NCBI GenBank assembly: GCA_958296125.1
Contig: OY282444.1
Span: 2,289,940 to 2,353,939, forward strand
DNA length: 64,000 nucleotides
Reading direction: 5' to 3'
Origin: an uncultured Poribacteria bacterium
GTDB lineage: Bacteria; Poribacteria; WGA-4E; PCPOR2b
Both the position numbers and the translations under genes were made by a program. Shown in pieces: positions 27,202-35,788 of the stretch. The stretch's first letter is position 1, and each line of letters opens with the position of its first letter. Under the pieces are notes generated by a model. That model worked only from the letters and a program-made list of their open reading frames with translations, searched no databases and was not told where the DNA came from.

Positions 27202-28548
27202 ATGACTGAAGCCCAGAACGATGATCATATTTTTCATAGAACGCTTAAACAGCAGTGGCAACAGATTTCTCATGGTGAAGGTGTCTATCTATTCGATACG
27301 GAAGGCAAACGTTATCTCGATGCGTGTGCAGGGGTGCATGTGGTAAGTATCGGTCACGGTGTCAAAGAGATTGCCGATGCCATGGGCGAACAAGCGAGTC
27401 AAGTCTGTTTCACATACAGCCGCTTCCTCACACAAGCCCAGATCGAGCTCGCAGAAAAAATCGACGACATGGCACCGGATGGGCTTTCAAAAGTGTTTTT
27501 CGTCTCCGGCGGTTCCGAGGCGACAGAGTCTGCCATGAAGATGGCGCGCAAATATCATCTCGAAACCGGTAACCCCAAAAAGTATAAGGTGATTTCGCGG
27601 TGGCAAAGCTGGCACGGCAATACGATCGGCGCGCTGTCAATGTCTGGACGGACCTCTTGGCGAGACGACTATGTTCCGTATCTGCTCGATTTCCCGCACA
27701 TTCCAGCCCCTTACTGCTACCGCTGCCCTTACGGACAAGAATATCCTGACTGTCATCTCACCTGTGCGGACGAACTTGAGCGCGTGATTTATCAGGAAGG
27801 CAGCGAGTATATCTCTGCATTTATCGCTGAACCGATCCTCGGCACGTCGGCAGCAGGGGTGGCACCCCCACCGGACTACTACCCGACCATTCGGGCGATT
27901 TGTAATCGTCACAACATCCTGATGATCACCGATGAAGTGGTAACCGGATTCGGGCGGACCGGTGTCAACTTTGGTATTGAGCATTGGGATGTTATCCCTG
28001 ACATCATGACGACTGGAAAGGGATTGAGCAGCGGTTATACACCGATCGCTGCAACGGTTGCCCATGAAAAAGTCTACGATGCCATCTATAAAAAATCGAG
28101 CAGCTTTACGCATGGACATACCTATGGCGGGAATCCCCTTTCATGTGCCACCGCGCTCGCCGTGCAGAACTATATTGAGAAACATGATCTCGTTACACAG
28201 TGTGCACGGATGGGAGATCTGATGCTTGAAAAACTGAAACCCGTTCAAGAATCACCAATTGTTGGGAATATTCGCGGGAAAGGGTTGCTGATTGGTATCG
28301 AATTTGTTGCGGACAAAGAGACGGGAACGCCATTCGACGTTTCAAAAGGTGTGACCTCAGCTGTTGTGGATCTGGCTTTTGATAAAGGAATTCTGATAAT
28401 GCCCGGCGCACCCGGGCTGATTGATGGCGTGGCCGGTGATCATATCGCAATCAGTCCTCCTTTCACAATCAACGAGTCGCAAGTCCTCCAAACGGTTGAT
28501 GTGCTGAAAGAGACGATTGATGAGGTTTCAAAACGTTTGGGGTATTAA
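27202..28548 (+). CDS. Class III PLP-dependent aminotransferase (aspartate aminotransferase family)
   Basis: The 448-residue protein has class III signatures: FVSGGSEATESAMKMAR near 100, WHGNTIGALSMSGR near 138, EPILGTSAAGVAPP near 210, ITDEVVTGFGRTG near 240, and the PLP lysine in TTGKGLSSGYTP near 272. It transfers amino groups from an omega- or alpha-amino compound to a keto acid. The insert CYRCPYGQEYPDC near 175 with three Cys is found in several uncharacterised members. AAGGAG precedes the ATG. Its neighbour is the SDR gene, suggesting a shared catabolic pathway. Confidence 0.92.
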   Translation: MTEAQNDDHIFHRTLKQQWQQISHGEGVYLFDTEGKRYLDACAGVHVVSIGHGVKEIADAMGEQASQVCFTYSRFLTQAQIELAEKIDDMAPDGLSKVFFVSGGSEATESAMKMARKYHLETGNPKKYKVISRWQSWHGNTIGALSMSGRTSWRDDYVPYLLDFPHIPAPYCYRCPYGQEYPDCHLTCADELERVIYQEGSEYISAFIAEPILGTSAAGVAPPPDYYPTIRAICNRHNILMITDEVVTGFGRTGVNFGIEHWDVIPDIMTTGKGLSSGYTPIAATVAHEKVYDAIYKKSSSFTHGHTYGGNPLSCATALAVQNYIEKHDLVTQCARMGDLMLEKLKPVQESPIVGNIRGKGLLIGIEFVADKETGTPFDVSKGVTSAVVDLAFDKGILIMPGAPGLIDGVAGDHIAISPPFTINESQVLQTVDVLKETIDEVSKRLGY

Positions 28549-28563
28549 AATAGTATTAAAATC

Positions 28564-28830
28564 TCACGGGAAGATGTCCCCCTCTAGTATTGGTTCTCCC
28601 GCGTGGTGATAGGGCACCATCGAGCGGTGAAAAGGGCGTTCATAAACGCCTCCCGTGATGGCGGCGTTACGCCGAACTCGGTAATCTTCATCCCGCACCG
28701 CGTCTAAGCTGCAAGATCCAATGGTTCCCAATGCCTCGATTGCATTGCGGCGCACCCACCAGTGTTCATCATCCAATGTTTCGATTTTTTGGCCGATTTT
28801 GGCGGGTCGTCCGTGGATAGGCGAGACTAG
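28564..28830 (-). pseudogene. Remnant of a HEAT-repeat protein
   Basis: On the minus strand a 3' fragment reads GRPAKIGQKIETL, then DDEHWWVRRNAIEALGTIG and DEDYRVRRNAA, which match two consecutive HEAT repeats. It has no start codon with a ribosome site, and the frame is interrupted upstream of about 28830. HEAT-repeat proteins are scaffolds for protein binding. I take it as the leftover end of a deleted gene. Confidence 0.5.
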
Positions 28831-28837
28831 GGAATGC

Positions 28838-28911
28838 TCCCCCCTCTAATCCCCCCGCAGGCGACACCCCCCTTAATCCCCCCGCAAGTGTCTTCATCCC
28901 GATCTATCGGG
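28838..28911. repeat. C-rich imperfect repeat with a CCCGAT palindrome
   Basis: Two imperfect copies of a C(T)TAATCCCCCCGCA unit (28845-28860, 28872-28887) are followed by CCCGATCTATCGGG at 28898-28911, another copy of the dispersed palindrome. Confidence 0.5.
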
Positions 28912-28925
28912 GCGGGGGGAGGGGG

Positions 28926-29209
28926 GAGGATACCCTGCCCGAAGAATTAAATGACTCTAGATTGACGCAATTTACAGTTGAAAGATGATCCGATTTGTGG
29001 TATGCTTTCAAGTTGATGAGATCTCAAACCTTCGCAAGGTTAGGACAACCGATTTAATTCAGGAATTAAAGTGAAGTGAAATTGGGATTGTGTATAATTG
29101 CTTTGCACCAACTTTTCGAGCGGCTGCCAATGGACCGCATGAAGCGGTACAGAAACCAGTGATAGAAAGGGGCCACAAAGAGTTAGCAGTGGAGGAGACA
29201 TCGCATAAC
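28926..29209. other. Upstream region of the unknown nuclease-like gene
   Basis: A perfect TATAAT at 29093-29098 has no good -35 box at the right distance. It overlaps a possible GTG start at 29090, which argues against that start being used. Confidence 0.35.
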
Positions 29210-29833
29210 ATGCGTCTTGAAATTGGCATCATCGCGCTCGTTGAGGAGGTGTTAGGGGTTCCTGCTGAACGACACGCCCAATTCAATTGGCTGACTAATA
29301 AACCGTCTCTAGCACATTTCGGTGAATACTATCCGAAAATTGTCACTCTCTTTGAGAAGATAGGCGGTGATTGGGGTGGCTTATCCACAAAAGCAGATGG
29401 ATACCTAACCCCTGATGCCTATTTCCCTGCGCCCTATAATTTTATCTTTGAATTTGACGAATTACAACACTTTACCGCGTTTCGTCAGGCAACTTTGGGT
29501 TTTTATTCGGAGGACTTGGCTCTGGGATTTGATCGCCACGCGTATCTCCAATTGTGTGTCAAACATCAAGAGATGGCGCTTCAGAAAGGCACAGACCGCT
29601 TTCGACGAAAGACCGCGGATTTTCCGTTCCCCAACGGTCGGGCTGCACAACGCGCTTTATTCGACACCTTCCGGGACTGGCTGCCGCCGTTGCACGGGTT
29701 AAAACCAACCTTGCGTTTAGCGGAATTTGAAGTTACTGACATTCTCAGCGGTAAACTGACTGGAGAAGCCGCTAAGGACTACATTCACTCGCTAATTGGG
29801 CAGCGACTGGCTCAAATGGAGTCAGTTAGGTAG
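29210..29833 (+). CDS. Unknown protein with a nuclease-like EFDE-QHF motif
   Basis: From ATG 29210 the protein has 207 residues; a GTG at 29090 would add 40 residues but has no ribosome site and overlaps a TATAAT. GGAGG lies about 12 bases before 29210. I do not recognise the family. The segment PYNFIFEFDELQHFTAFRQ resembles the E-x-D-G-x-QHF motif of several restriction-endonuclease-fold proteins, and charged residues follow in KHQEMALQKGTDRFRRK. It stands alone between a gene remnant and cysteine synthase. A nuclease role is inference. Confidence 0.7.
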   Translation: MRLEIGIIALVEEVLGVPAERHAQFNWLTNKPSLAHFGEYYPKIVTLFEKIGGDWGGLSTKADGYLTPDAYFPAPYNFIFEFDELQHFTAFRQATLGFYSEDLALGFDRHAYLQLCVKHQEMALQKGTDRFRRKTADFPFPNGRAAQRALFDTFRDWLPPLHGLKPTLRLAEFEVTDILSGKLTGEAAKDYIHSLIGQRLAQMESVR

Positions 29834-29913
29834 CGTATTACGAGTCATTTTTCAAGGCTGCTCAACAGCAATCTTTTATATAACTCCGTTAGAAAAAGGA
29901 AGTAACATCCTAA

Positions 29914-30843
29914 ATGAGTAAACAACCGACTGGCTCCTTTTCTCTCTTAAACTATCCGCTTCTTCAACAGATCGGAAATACACCGCTGGTCAAAATAGAC
30001 CTATTTGCCGATGAGTTACCCGATGTAGAAATCTATGTAAAAGCAGAGATGTACAATCCGGGCGGGTCCATTAAAGATCGGTCTGTACTGCGTATGTTGA
30101 CTGAAGCCATCCAATCCGGCGAGCTAACGCGTGACAAGTTTATCCTTGACTCAAGCTCTGGAAACGCTGCCATCGCTTACGCCATGATCGGTGCCGTTTT
30201 AGGCTACCGAGTTGAATTGGTCATTCCCAACAACGCCAGTGAAGAACGCAAAAAGCGGATTCAAGCGCATGGTGCAAATATCATCTACACGGACGCAATC
30301 CTTGGCTATGACGAAGCCCTCCGCGAAGTCCACCGCCGCCATAAAGAGATGCCCGATAAATATTACTTTGCCGACCAGTATAAGAACGATAACAACTGGC
30401 GGGCCCATTATGATACAACAGGGGTAGAAATTCTGGAACAGACAGCGGGCAAGGTCACCCACTTTGTCGCAGGGGTGGGCACAGGGGGAACAATTACCGG
30501 CGTTGGACGACACCTGACAGAGCATAACCCGGACATTCAAATTTGTGGTATTGTTCCTGATGAATTTCCGGGCATTGAGGGTCTTAAGCCAATGGGGAGA
30601 GCCGAAGACATCGTCCCGGAGATTCTCGACGAGAGTATCATTAATCAAAAAATCGCTGTTACCATCGATCAAGCGTATGACATGTGCAACCGTCTAGCGA
30701 AGCGGGGATGGTTCGTTGGGCAGTCATCCGGAGGATACCTGCAAGGTGCTTATGAAGTTGCTAAAGAGATTAAAGAAGGGATTATCGTTACCGTCTTCAA
30801 TGATCTCGGAGAGCGATACTTCAGCACAAGGTTGTGGGATTAG
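29914..30843 (+). CDS. Cysteine synthase family protein (O-acetylserine sulfhydrylase-like)
   Basis: The 309-residue fold-type II PLP enzyme has the lysine in NPGGSIKDRSVLRM near 55, the substrate loop in DSSSGNAAIAYA near 80, the phosphate-binding glycines in VGTGGTITGVGRH near 190, and the active-site serine region in GQSSGGYLQGAY near 270. The family makes cysteine (or cystathionine-like products) from activated serine. The GSIKDR and SSGN motifs fit CysK/CysM, but I cannot decide between those and cystathionine beta-synthase. The next gene starts 15 bases after the stop. Confidence 0.9.
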   Translation: MSKQPTGSFSLLNYPLLQQIGNTPLVKIDLFADELPDVEIYVKAEMYNPGGSIKDRSVLRMLTEAIQSGELTRDKFILDSSSGNAAIAYAMIGAVLGYRVELVIPNNASEERKKRIQAHGANIIYTDAILGYDEALREVHRRHKEMPDKYYFADQYKNDNNWRAHYDTTGVEILEQTAGKVTHFVAGVGTGGTITGVGRHLTEHNPDIQICGIVPDEFPGIEGLKPMGRAEDIVPEILDESIINQKIAVTIDQAYDMCNRLAKRGWFVGQSSGGYLQGAYEVAKEIKEGIIVTVFNDLGERYFSTRLWD

Positions 30844-30858
30844 AATGGAGGGTTTCAG

Positions 30859-31890
30859 ATGTCCCAAGCCGATTTAGACACCTTAGCCTTTTCACATGAA
30901 ATGTACGATCAAGCCTCTCGTGCGATGGCGTTTCAGGCTTCGACAGGCGCGGAAGCGGAGGAGTGGCAGCGCACTTTGAGAGCCAAGCTGGTTGAACTGC
31001 TCGGCGGTTTTCCTGACGAGAGGTGTGAATTACTCCCCAGAGTCACGGAAACGAAGGAGTTCCCAACCTATACCCGTGAAACAGTGCTGTTTCAAAGTCG
31101 TCCAAATATGACTGTATTCGGCTATCTGCTGCTGCCGAAAGATTTTGAAACGTCTTGCCCCGCCATCCTTTGTCTGCATGGACACGGACGCGGTGTTGAT
31201 GACATCGTCGGGATTCAGGAAGATGGCACGATGCGAACCGAATACAGTGAGTACCAAAACGACTTTGCCCTTCAGTGTGTTGATCGCGGCTACGCTGCGT
31301 TGGCAATCGAGCAGTTCGGATTCGGACATCGCCGAGATAATGTGGCATGTCAACGGGGAGCCGGCAATTCATCGTGTCAGCCCGCTTCCGGAGCGGCATT
31401 TCTGCTTGGTCAAACGATGATCGGCTGGCGAGTTTACGACGTAATGCGTTCTCTTGACTACCTTTCAACACGCCCTGAAATTGACATGAACCGTGTTGGC
31501 GTTATGGGAATCTCCGGCGGTGGCACGACAACCTTTTATTCAGCAGCAATAGATGAGCGGTTCAAGGTTGCCGTTGTCAGCGGTTATTTCAATACATTTC
31601 GTGACAGCATCTTGAGTATCAGTCACTGTATCGACAACTATATCCCCGGTGTCCTCAAGTATGCGGAGATGTACGACATCGCTGGCTTGATTGCCCCGCG
31701 GGCGATGTTCGTCGAGTCCGGCACAGAAGATACTATCTTCCCAATTGATGCCACCCGATTTGCGTTTGACCGAGCGAAGGGAATCTTTCGCGTCTTTGGT
31801 GCCGAGGATCAGTTAGGGCTTGAGGTCTTTGAAGCTGCCCATAGCTTTCACGGGGTTGGGGCATTTCAATTTCTTGACCGAAAGCTATAA
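30859..31890 (+). CDS. Alpha/beta hydrolase family esterase
   Basis: The 343-residue protein has an alpha/beta hydrolase core: PAILCLHGHGRG (oxyanion region) near 105, nucleophile Ser in GVMGISGGGTTTFY near 220, acid Asp in VESGTEDTIFPID near 292, and His in EAAHSFHGVG near 332. It is similar to acetylxylan-esterase/dienelactone-hydrolase-like proteins. The substrate is unknown. It has no signal peptide, so it acts in the cytoplasm. GGAGGG lies upstream, and it sits 15 bases after the cysteine synthase gene, probably in the same transcript. Confidence 0.87.
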   Translation: MSQADLDTLAFSHEMYDQASRAMAFQASTGAEAEEWQRTLRAKLVELLGGFPDERCELLPRVTETKEFPTYTRETVLFQSRPNMTVFGYLLLPKDFETSCPAILCLHGHGRGVDDIVGIQEDGTMRTEYSEYQNDFALQCVDRGYAALAIEQFGFGHRRDNVACQRGAGNSSCQPASGAAFLLGQTMIGWRVYDVMRSLDYLSTRPEIDMNRVGVMGISGGGTTTFYSAAIDERFKVAVVSGYFNTFRDSILSISHCIDNYIPGVLKYAEMYDIAGLIAPRAMFVESGTEDTIFPIDATRFAFDRAKGIFRVFGAEDQLGLEVFEAAHSFHGVGAFQFLDRKL

Positions 31891-31929
31891 TAGACAGGCG
31901 AATAGATGAATAACCGCAAGGAGGTTAGG

Positions 31930-32733
31930 TTGGAACGCACCCCCGTTATTGAATTGTTTTCAATTGGCACCGAGTTAATCCTTGGGCAGATTCAAGATAC
32001 CAATGCCCATTGGATTGCACAGCAGATTCTTCAGTTAGGCGGCCAGCTGAGCCGTGTGACGATGCTTCGAGATGAGTTTGACGAGATGTTTGAAGCCATT
32101 GCGGATGCAATCCACCGGAAAACAGATCTGATCCTCACAACCGGGGGACTCGGACCCACTCCCGATGACATGACAGTGCAGATTATTGCAAAAATCCTCG
32201 GGGTACAACCTATCATACATGAGAAAACATTAGCCTCCTTTATGGAGCGGCGGGGTTTAACGAACCGTGCCGACGTAACCGATGCGATGGTTAATATGGC
32301 AACCGTTCCCGAAACCGCTGAAGTCTTTCAAAATCCGGTCGGTTGGGCACCGTGCGTTTGTGTTACAAAAGGTTCGTCGTCAATTCTGCTGATGCCCGGT
32401 CCCCCGCGGGAGATGAAGTCCATTTTTGAAACCTACATTGCACCGTTGATTTCTGAACGCTATAGCGCGAAGGTTGCGACGTTGCGCGTTTATGTAAATA
32501 TGTTTGAGGCGGAAGTTTCGCCACTTCTGCAACAAGTAATGGGGAAACACCCAAACGTCTACTTGAAAGCCTATGTCGCCTTGCGACGCGATGACAACCA
32601 GTACATGCCCGTTGATTTGGTTTCGACAGGTAGTGACGAAAATAACGCCCAATCCCAACTCCAAGAAGCAGCGGAGTATCTTCGCACACTTGTCATCGAA
32701 AAAGGAAAGAGCTTCAGTCTTGAAGACGAATAA
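31930..32733 (+). CDS. CinA-like molybdopterin-binding domain protein
   Basis: The protein matches the N-terminal (MoCF/MoaB-like) domain of CinA: FSIGTELILGQIQDTNAHW, LILTTGGLGPTPDD, and VLMPGPPREM-type LLMPGPPREMKSIF near 155. I chose TTG 31930 because AAGGAGG lies five bases before it, giving 267 residues; an in-frame ATG at 31906 has no ribosome site. The C-terminal nicotinamide-nucleotide amidase domain of full-length CinA is absent. The family is linked to pyridine-nucleotide repair. It follows the hydrolase by about 40 bases and is likely cotranscribed. Confidence 0.85.
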   Translation: MERTPVIELFSIGTELILGQIQDTNAHWIAQQILQLGGQLSRVTMLRDEFDEMFEAIADAIHRKTDLILTTGGLGPTPDDMTVQIIAKILGVQPIIHEKTLASFMERRGLTNRADVTDAMVNMATVPETAEVFQNPVGWAPCVCVTKGSSSILLMPGPPREMKSIFETYIAPLISERYSAKVATLRVYVNMFEAEVSPLLQQVMGKHPNVYLKAYVALRRDDNQYMPVDLVSTGSDENNAQSQLQEAAEYLRTLVIEKGKSFSLEDE

Positions 32734-32862
32734 ACAATCGGTTGTACTCATGAGGATCACGATTTAGCATTTCAGTCTGAGCCATGCTTGGACTCAATTT
32801 GGAAAATCACTATTTGTGACCTACGTTCTAACCCGTTAACCGTATAGAGGAGATACCTACAA

Positions 32863-33531
32863 GTGAGAGGTAAAAGACCTACACAAGGAAGAGGTACATC
32901 GCCAAGTAGAAACAGACCTGCACAGGGTAGAGGCCCTACGCAAGGTAGAGGCCCTACACAAGGTAGAGGCCCTGCACAAGGCAGAGGCCCTGCACAAGGC
33001 AGAGGCCCTGCACAAGGCAGAGGCCCTGCACAAGGCAGAGGCCCTACACAAGGTAGAGGCCCTACGCAAGGTAGAGGCCCTACACAAGGCAGAGGACCTA
33101 CACAGGGTAGAGGCCCTACACAGGGTAGAGGCCCTGCACAAGGCAGAGGCCCTACACAGGGTAGAGGCCCTGCACAAGGATCAGGAAAAGCCAGAAATAA
33201 AAAGAAAAATAAGCGTAATTTTCGTAAGGATAAGATTGAGGTTCGCGCGGAGCAAGAGACCCAAGAAACTAGAGATGGTGTCCAATCTCGAGTCCGAGCA
33301 AAGGAAGACAAAATTGAGGTCCAAGGGACAGTGATTGAAACCCTACCCAATGCCATGTTTCGGGTCGAATTGGATAACAAACATGAGATTTTGGCACACA
33401 TCTCTGGTAGAATGCGGAAGAATTTCATCAGGATTCTGCCGGGAGACAAAGTCCTCGTCGAACTTTCACCTTACGATTTAACACGTGGACGCGTTATTTA
33501 TCGAGATCCAGGGCGGCGCTCCCAAGGTTAG
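32863..33531 (+). CDS. infA: Translation initiation factor IF-1 with long Arg-Gly-rich repeat extension
   Basis: The last 75 residues are a clear IF-1: [48 protein letters not shown] and [17 protein letters not shown]-1 binds the ribosomal A site during initiation. Bacterial IF-1 is normally about 72 residues; here 222. Residues 19-108 are fifteen hexapeptides P(A/T)QGRG, followed by a Lys-rich linker ([16 protein letters not shown]). There is no ATG, GTG or TTG in frame between the repeats and the IF-1 domain, so the extension should be translated with it. The GTG start at 32863 has GAGGAG ten bases upstream. DKIEV occurs twice, before and at the domain, hinting at a duplicated junction. Confidence 0.92.
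   Translation: MRGKRPTQGRGTSPSRNRPAQGRGPTQGRGPTQGRGPAQGRGPAQGRGPAQGRGPAQGRGPTQGRGPTQGRGPTQGRGPTQGRGPTQGRGPAQGRGPTQGRGPAQGSGKARNKKKNKRNFRKDKIEVRAEQETQETRDGVQSRVRAKEDKIEVQGTVIETLPNAMFRVELDNKHEILAHISGRMRKNFIRILPGDKVLVELSPYDLTRGRVIYRDPGRRSQG
32917..33186 (+). repeat. 18-base tandem repeats encoding P(A/T)QGRG
   Basis: Fifteen imperfect 18-base units (type CCTGCACAAGGCAGAGGC) lie inside the IF-1 gene. The unit is a multiple of three, so changes in copy number keep the frame and only change the length of the Arg-Gly tail. Confidence 0.93.
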
Positions 33532-33553
33532 CTCCGTCGCCCAACAATAGACC

Positions 33554-33751
33554 TGAAACGTGATGCGTGATAACGGGAAAACCAGAAAACGGGTTTCTTT
33601 ACCGTAGAGGCACAGAGAGTGCAGCGATTTTTTTATGTTAGGACTTACGCCATTCAGTTTATAGTCGCGCAATTCAACCAGCGTGCGGACGGGCGATAAA
33701 TCGCTCGACTCCAAACCTTTGTCCCGACGGTAGTTGCCCGATCTCATCGGG
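33554..33751. repeat. Intergenic dispersed repeats before the DUF6785 gene
   Basis: This holds a copy of TGAAACGTGATGCGTGA (33554-33570) and a palindrome CCCGATCTCATCGGG (33737-33751) followed by ATTCAAAGC, the inverse of the flank seen at 56580. No gene is visible between 33532 and 33824. Confidence 0.5.
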
Positions 33752-33824
33752 ATTCAAAGCAATTTGCGGTGGCCCCTCTCGTTTTCAGGTTTTCTGCTGG
33801 TCGGGCACTCATCTCGGAGGAAGA

Positions 33825-35774
33825 ATGAAAACATCTCCATCTCCGCGTTCCGAGTCGCGGATTACCTGGCGTGCCGTGCTATTAGGGTTTAGCCTCATGC
33901 CCGTGAACGCCTATTGGATTGCCATGGTCGAAATGGTCTGGCACGGCTTCCACTTCTCCGCAACTTCCATCCCGATGAATGTAATTTTCATCGTCTTCAT
34001 CCTTGCCCTTGTAAACGCTGGCATCCACCGTTTCTTTCCAAGTTATGCGCTGACTCAAGCCGAACTACTCGTCATCTATGTTATGATGGCAACAACAACA
34101 TCGGTAATTGCACACGATAACATGGTGAGTCTCATGGGGCCACTCACCCACGCATTCTGGTTCGCCTCACCTGAGAACGAATGGAAACAGCTGATTCATC
34201 CTCACCTTCCAAGATGGCTTGTCATGGAACACACTGAGATGGCACGCCCATTTTACGAAGGCGGCGCGAATTTCTTCACCGATGGCTATTTGCGCTACTG
34301 GATAGCTCCTATCCTAAGTTGGACAGCCATCGCTACACTAATCTTTTTTCTGGTTGCCTTCCTGAATGTCCTGATACGCCGTCAATGGATTGAACATGAA
34401 AGGATGCCGTATCCGATTGCTCAATTGCCGCTCGATATGACTGCCCCAGGGATGAGTTTCTTTCAGAACCGTGCCATGTGGTGGGGATTTGGGATTGCAG
34501 CGACAATCGAAATTATCAACGGACTCAATTTTCTTTATCCATCTGTCCCCCTGATACCGATCCGCGAGCCAACTGCCGACCTCGCCTTGTGGCTGAACAA
34601 CGAACCGTGGGATGCGATTGGAACGACCTATTTTCATCTACGATTATTCATGATTGGGTTGTGTTTTCTACTCCCAATTGATTTAAGCCTTTCAATGGCG
34701 TTCTTCTATTGGGTCCGAAAAGCCCAATTCATTGGTGGACGGGCTGCTGGTTTGTATACAATCCCTTACTACCCTTTCCAGCCAAACCAAGCGGTCGGTG
34801 CCTTTCTTGCGATTATTGCGATGGCAATTTGGGCGGGGCGGAAACACTTCCGGGAAATTTTGAAGCGGGTGGTTGGCATGAACACCCCCCTTGATGATTC
34901 GGAAGAACCGGTGCGCTATCGATCCGCCGTTATCGGCATCGTGGTTTGTCTGCTTCTACTCTATGTGATTTCCAGTCAAGCGGGGATGTCCTTATGGGTA
35001 TTCCCACTCTTTTTTGGCTTATACATGGTAATTGCAGCGGCGGTCACACGCATTCGCGCTGAACTCGGTCCACCTGTGCATAACATGGGGGGCGTTAATC
35101 CACAGACAATCCTGACATCGGTAGCTGGCGTGACAACCTTTGGCAAGGGTGACCTAACCCTGTTCTCGCTTTTTTCGTGGTTCAACGGCTCCAATCGAAG
35201 CCACCCAATGCCCCATCAACTTGAAGGCTTCAAACTTGCCCAACGCACCGGACTCAACAATCGTCGGTTGATGGTGGTTATGCTTCTTGGAATTGCCCCC
35301 AGCGTTTTCATCGCTTTTCTGGTTTATCTCTACTGCTTGTACGACTTCGGTGCCTCCATTGCTGTAGACGCTCCCGGGCAGGTGTTGGGACCGGGACAGG
35401 GGGTTTACAACCAACTCTCCGGTTGGTTCCAATTTCCGCGTGAAATAGACATTTTTGGCACCTTTACAATCGGTTTGGGATTCGCATTTACCATGCTGCT
35501 GGGGCTCCTGCGGCTCAAATTCATCTGGTGGCCCCTGCACCCGGTCGGATATGCGATGGGTATCAACGGCGGCACAATGGACCACTATTGGTTTGCCCTA
35601 ATCCTATGCGGCACCATTAAGTTCATCGTCTTCAGGGTTGGCGGAGCGCGTTTATACCGGCGTTTCTTGCCTTTCTTCCTAGGGCTTATTTTGGGAGACG
35701 TTGCAAGTGGGTGTTATTGGTCAATTTTGAGTGTGATCATCGAGACACCGTTGTATGTGGTGTGGTTCTGGTAG
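33825..35774 (+). CDS. DUF6785 family multi-pass membrane protein, probable transporter
   Basis: The 649-residue protein has about fourteen hydrophobic segments and resembles the DUF6785/DUF6784 (oligopeptide-transporter-like) family. Segments such as TQAELLVIYVMMATTTSVIA, RRQWIEHERMPYPIAQLPLD and FIWWPLHPVGYAMG are typical. It lies in the inner membrane. Function in the family is not established; its position 14 bases before an arabinofuranosidase suggests uptake of an oligosaccharide or its products. AGGAAG precedes the ATG. Confidence 0.85.
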   Translation: MKTSPSPRSESRITWRAVLLGFSLMPVNAYWIAMVEMVWHGFHFSATSIPMNVIFIVFILALVNAGIHRFFPSYALTQAELLVIYVMMATTTSVIAHDNMVSLMGPLTHAFWFASPENEWKQLIHPHLPRWLVMEHTEMARPFYEGGANFFTDGYLRYWIAPILSWTAIATLIFFLVAFLNVLIRRQWIEHERMPYPIAQLPLDMTAPGMSFFQNRAMWWGFGIAATIEIINGLNFLYPSVPLIPIREPTADLALWLNNEPWDAIGTTYFHLRLFMIGLCFLLPIDLSLSMAFFYWVRKAQFIGGRAAGLYTIPYYPFQPNQAVGAFLAIIAMAIWAGRKHFREILKRVVGMNTPLDDSEEPVRYRSAVIGIVVCLLLLYVISSQAGMSLWVFPLFFGLYMVIAAAVTRIRAELGPPVHNMGGVNPQTILTSVAGVTTFGKGDLTLFSLFSWFNGSNRSHPMPHQLEGFKLAQRTGLNNRRLMVVMLLGIAPSVFIAFLVYLYCLYDFGASIAVDAPGQVLGPGQGVYNQLSGWFQFPREIDIFGTFTIGLGFAFTMLLGLLRLKFIWWPLHPVGYAMGINGGTMDHYWFALILCGTIKFIVFRVGGARLYRRFLPFFLGLILGDVASGCYWSILSVIIETPLYVVWFW

Positions 35775-35788
35775 GAAAGGAGAGGCAC

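Noticed and set aside
29090-29209. GTG start giving a 40-residue longer nuclease-like protein
   Set aside because: No ribosome site, and a TATAAT overlaps the start; 29210 is preferred though not certain.
32917-33186. CRISPR-like or non-coding repeat array
   Set aside because: The 18-base units are contiguous and encode an in-frame peptide continuous with IF-1.
32772-33449. Minus-strand Cys/Pro/Leu-rich protein opposite the IF-1 gene
   Set aside because: It is the mirror image of the RG repeats; the plus strand has a recognised IF-1 domain and a ribosome site.
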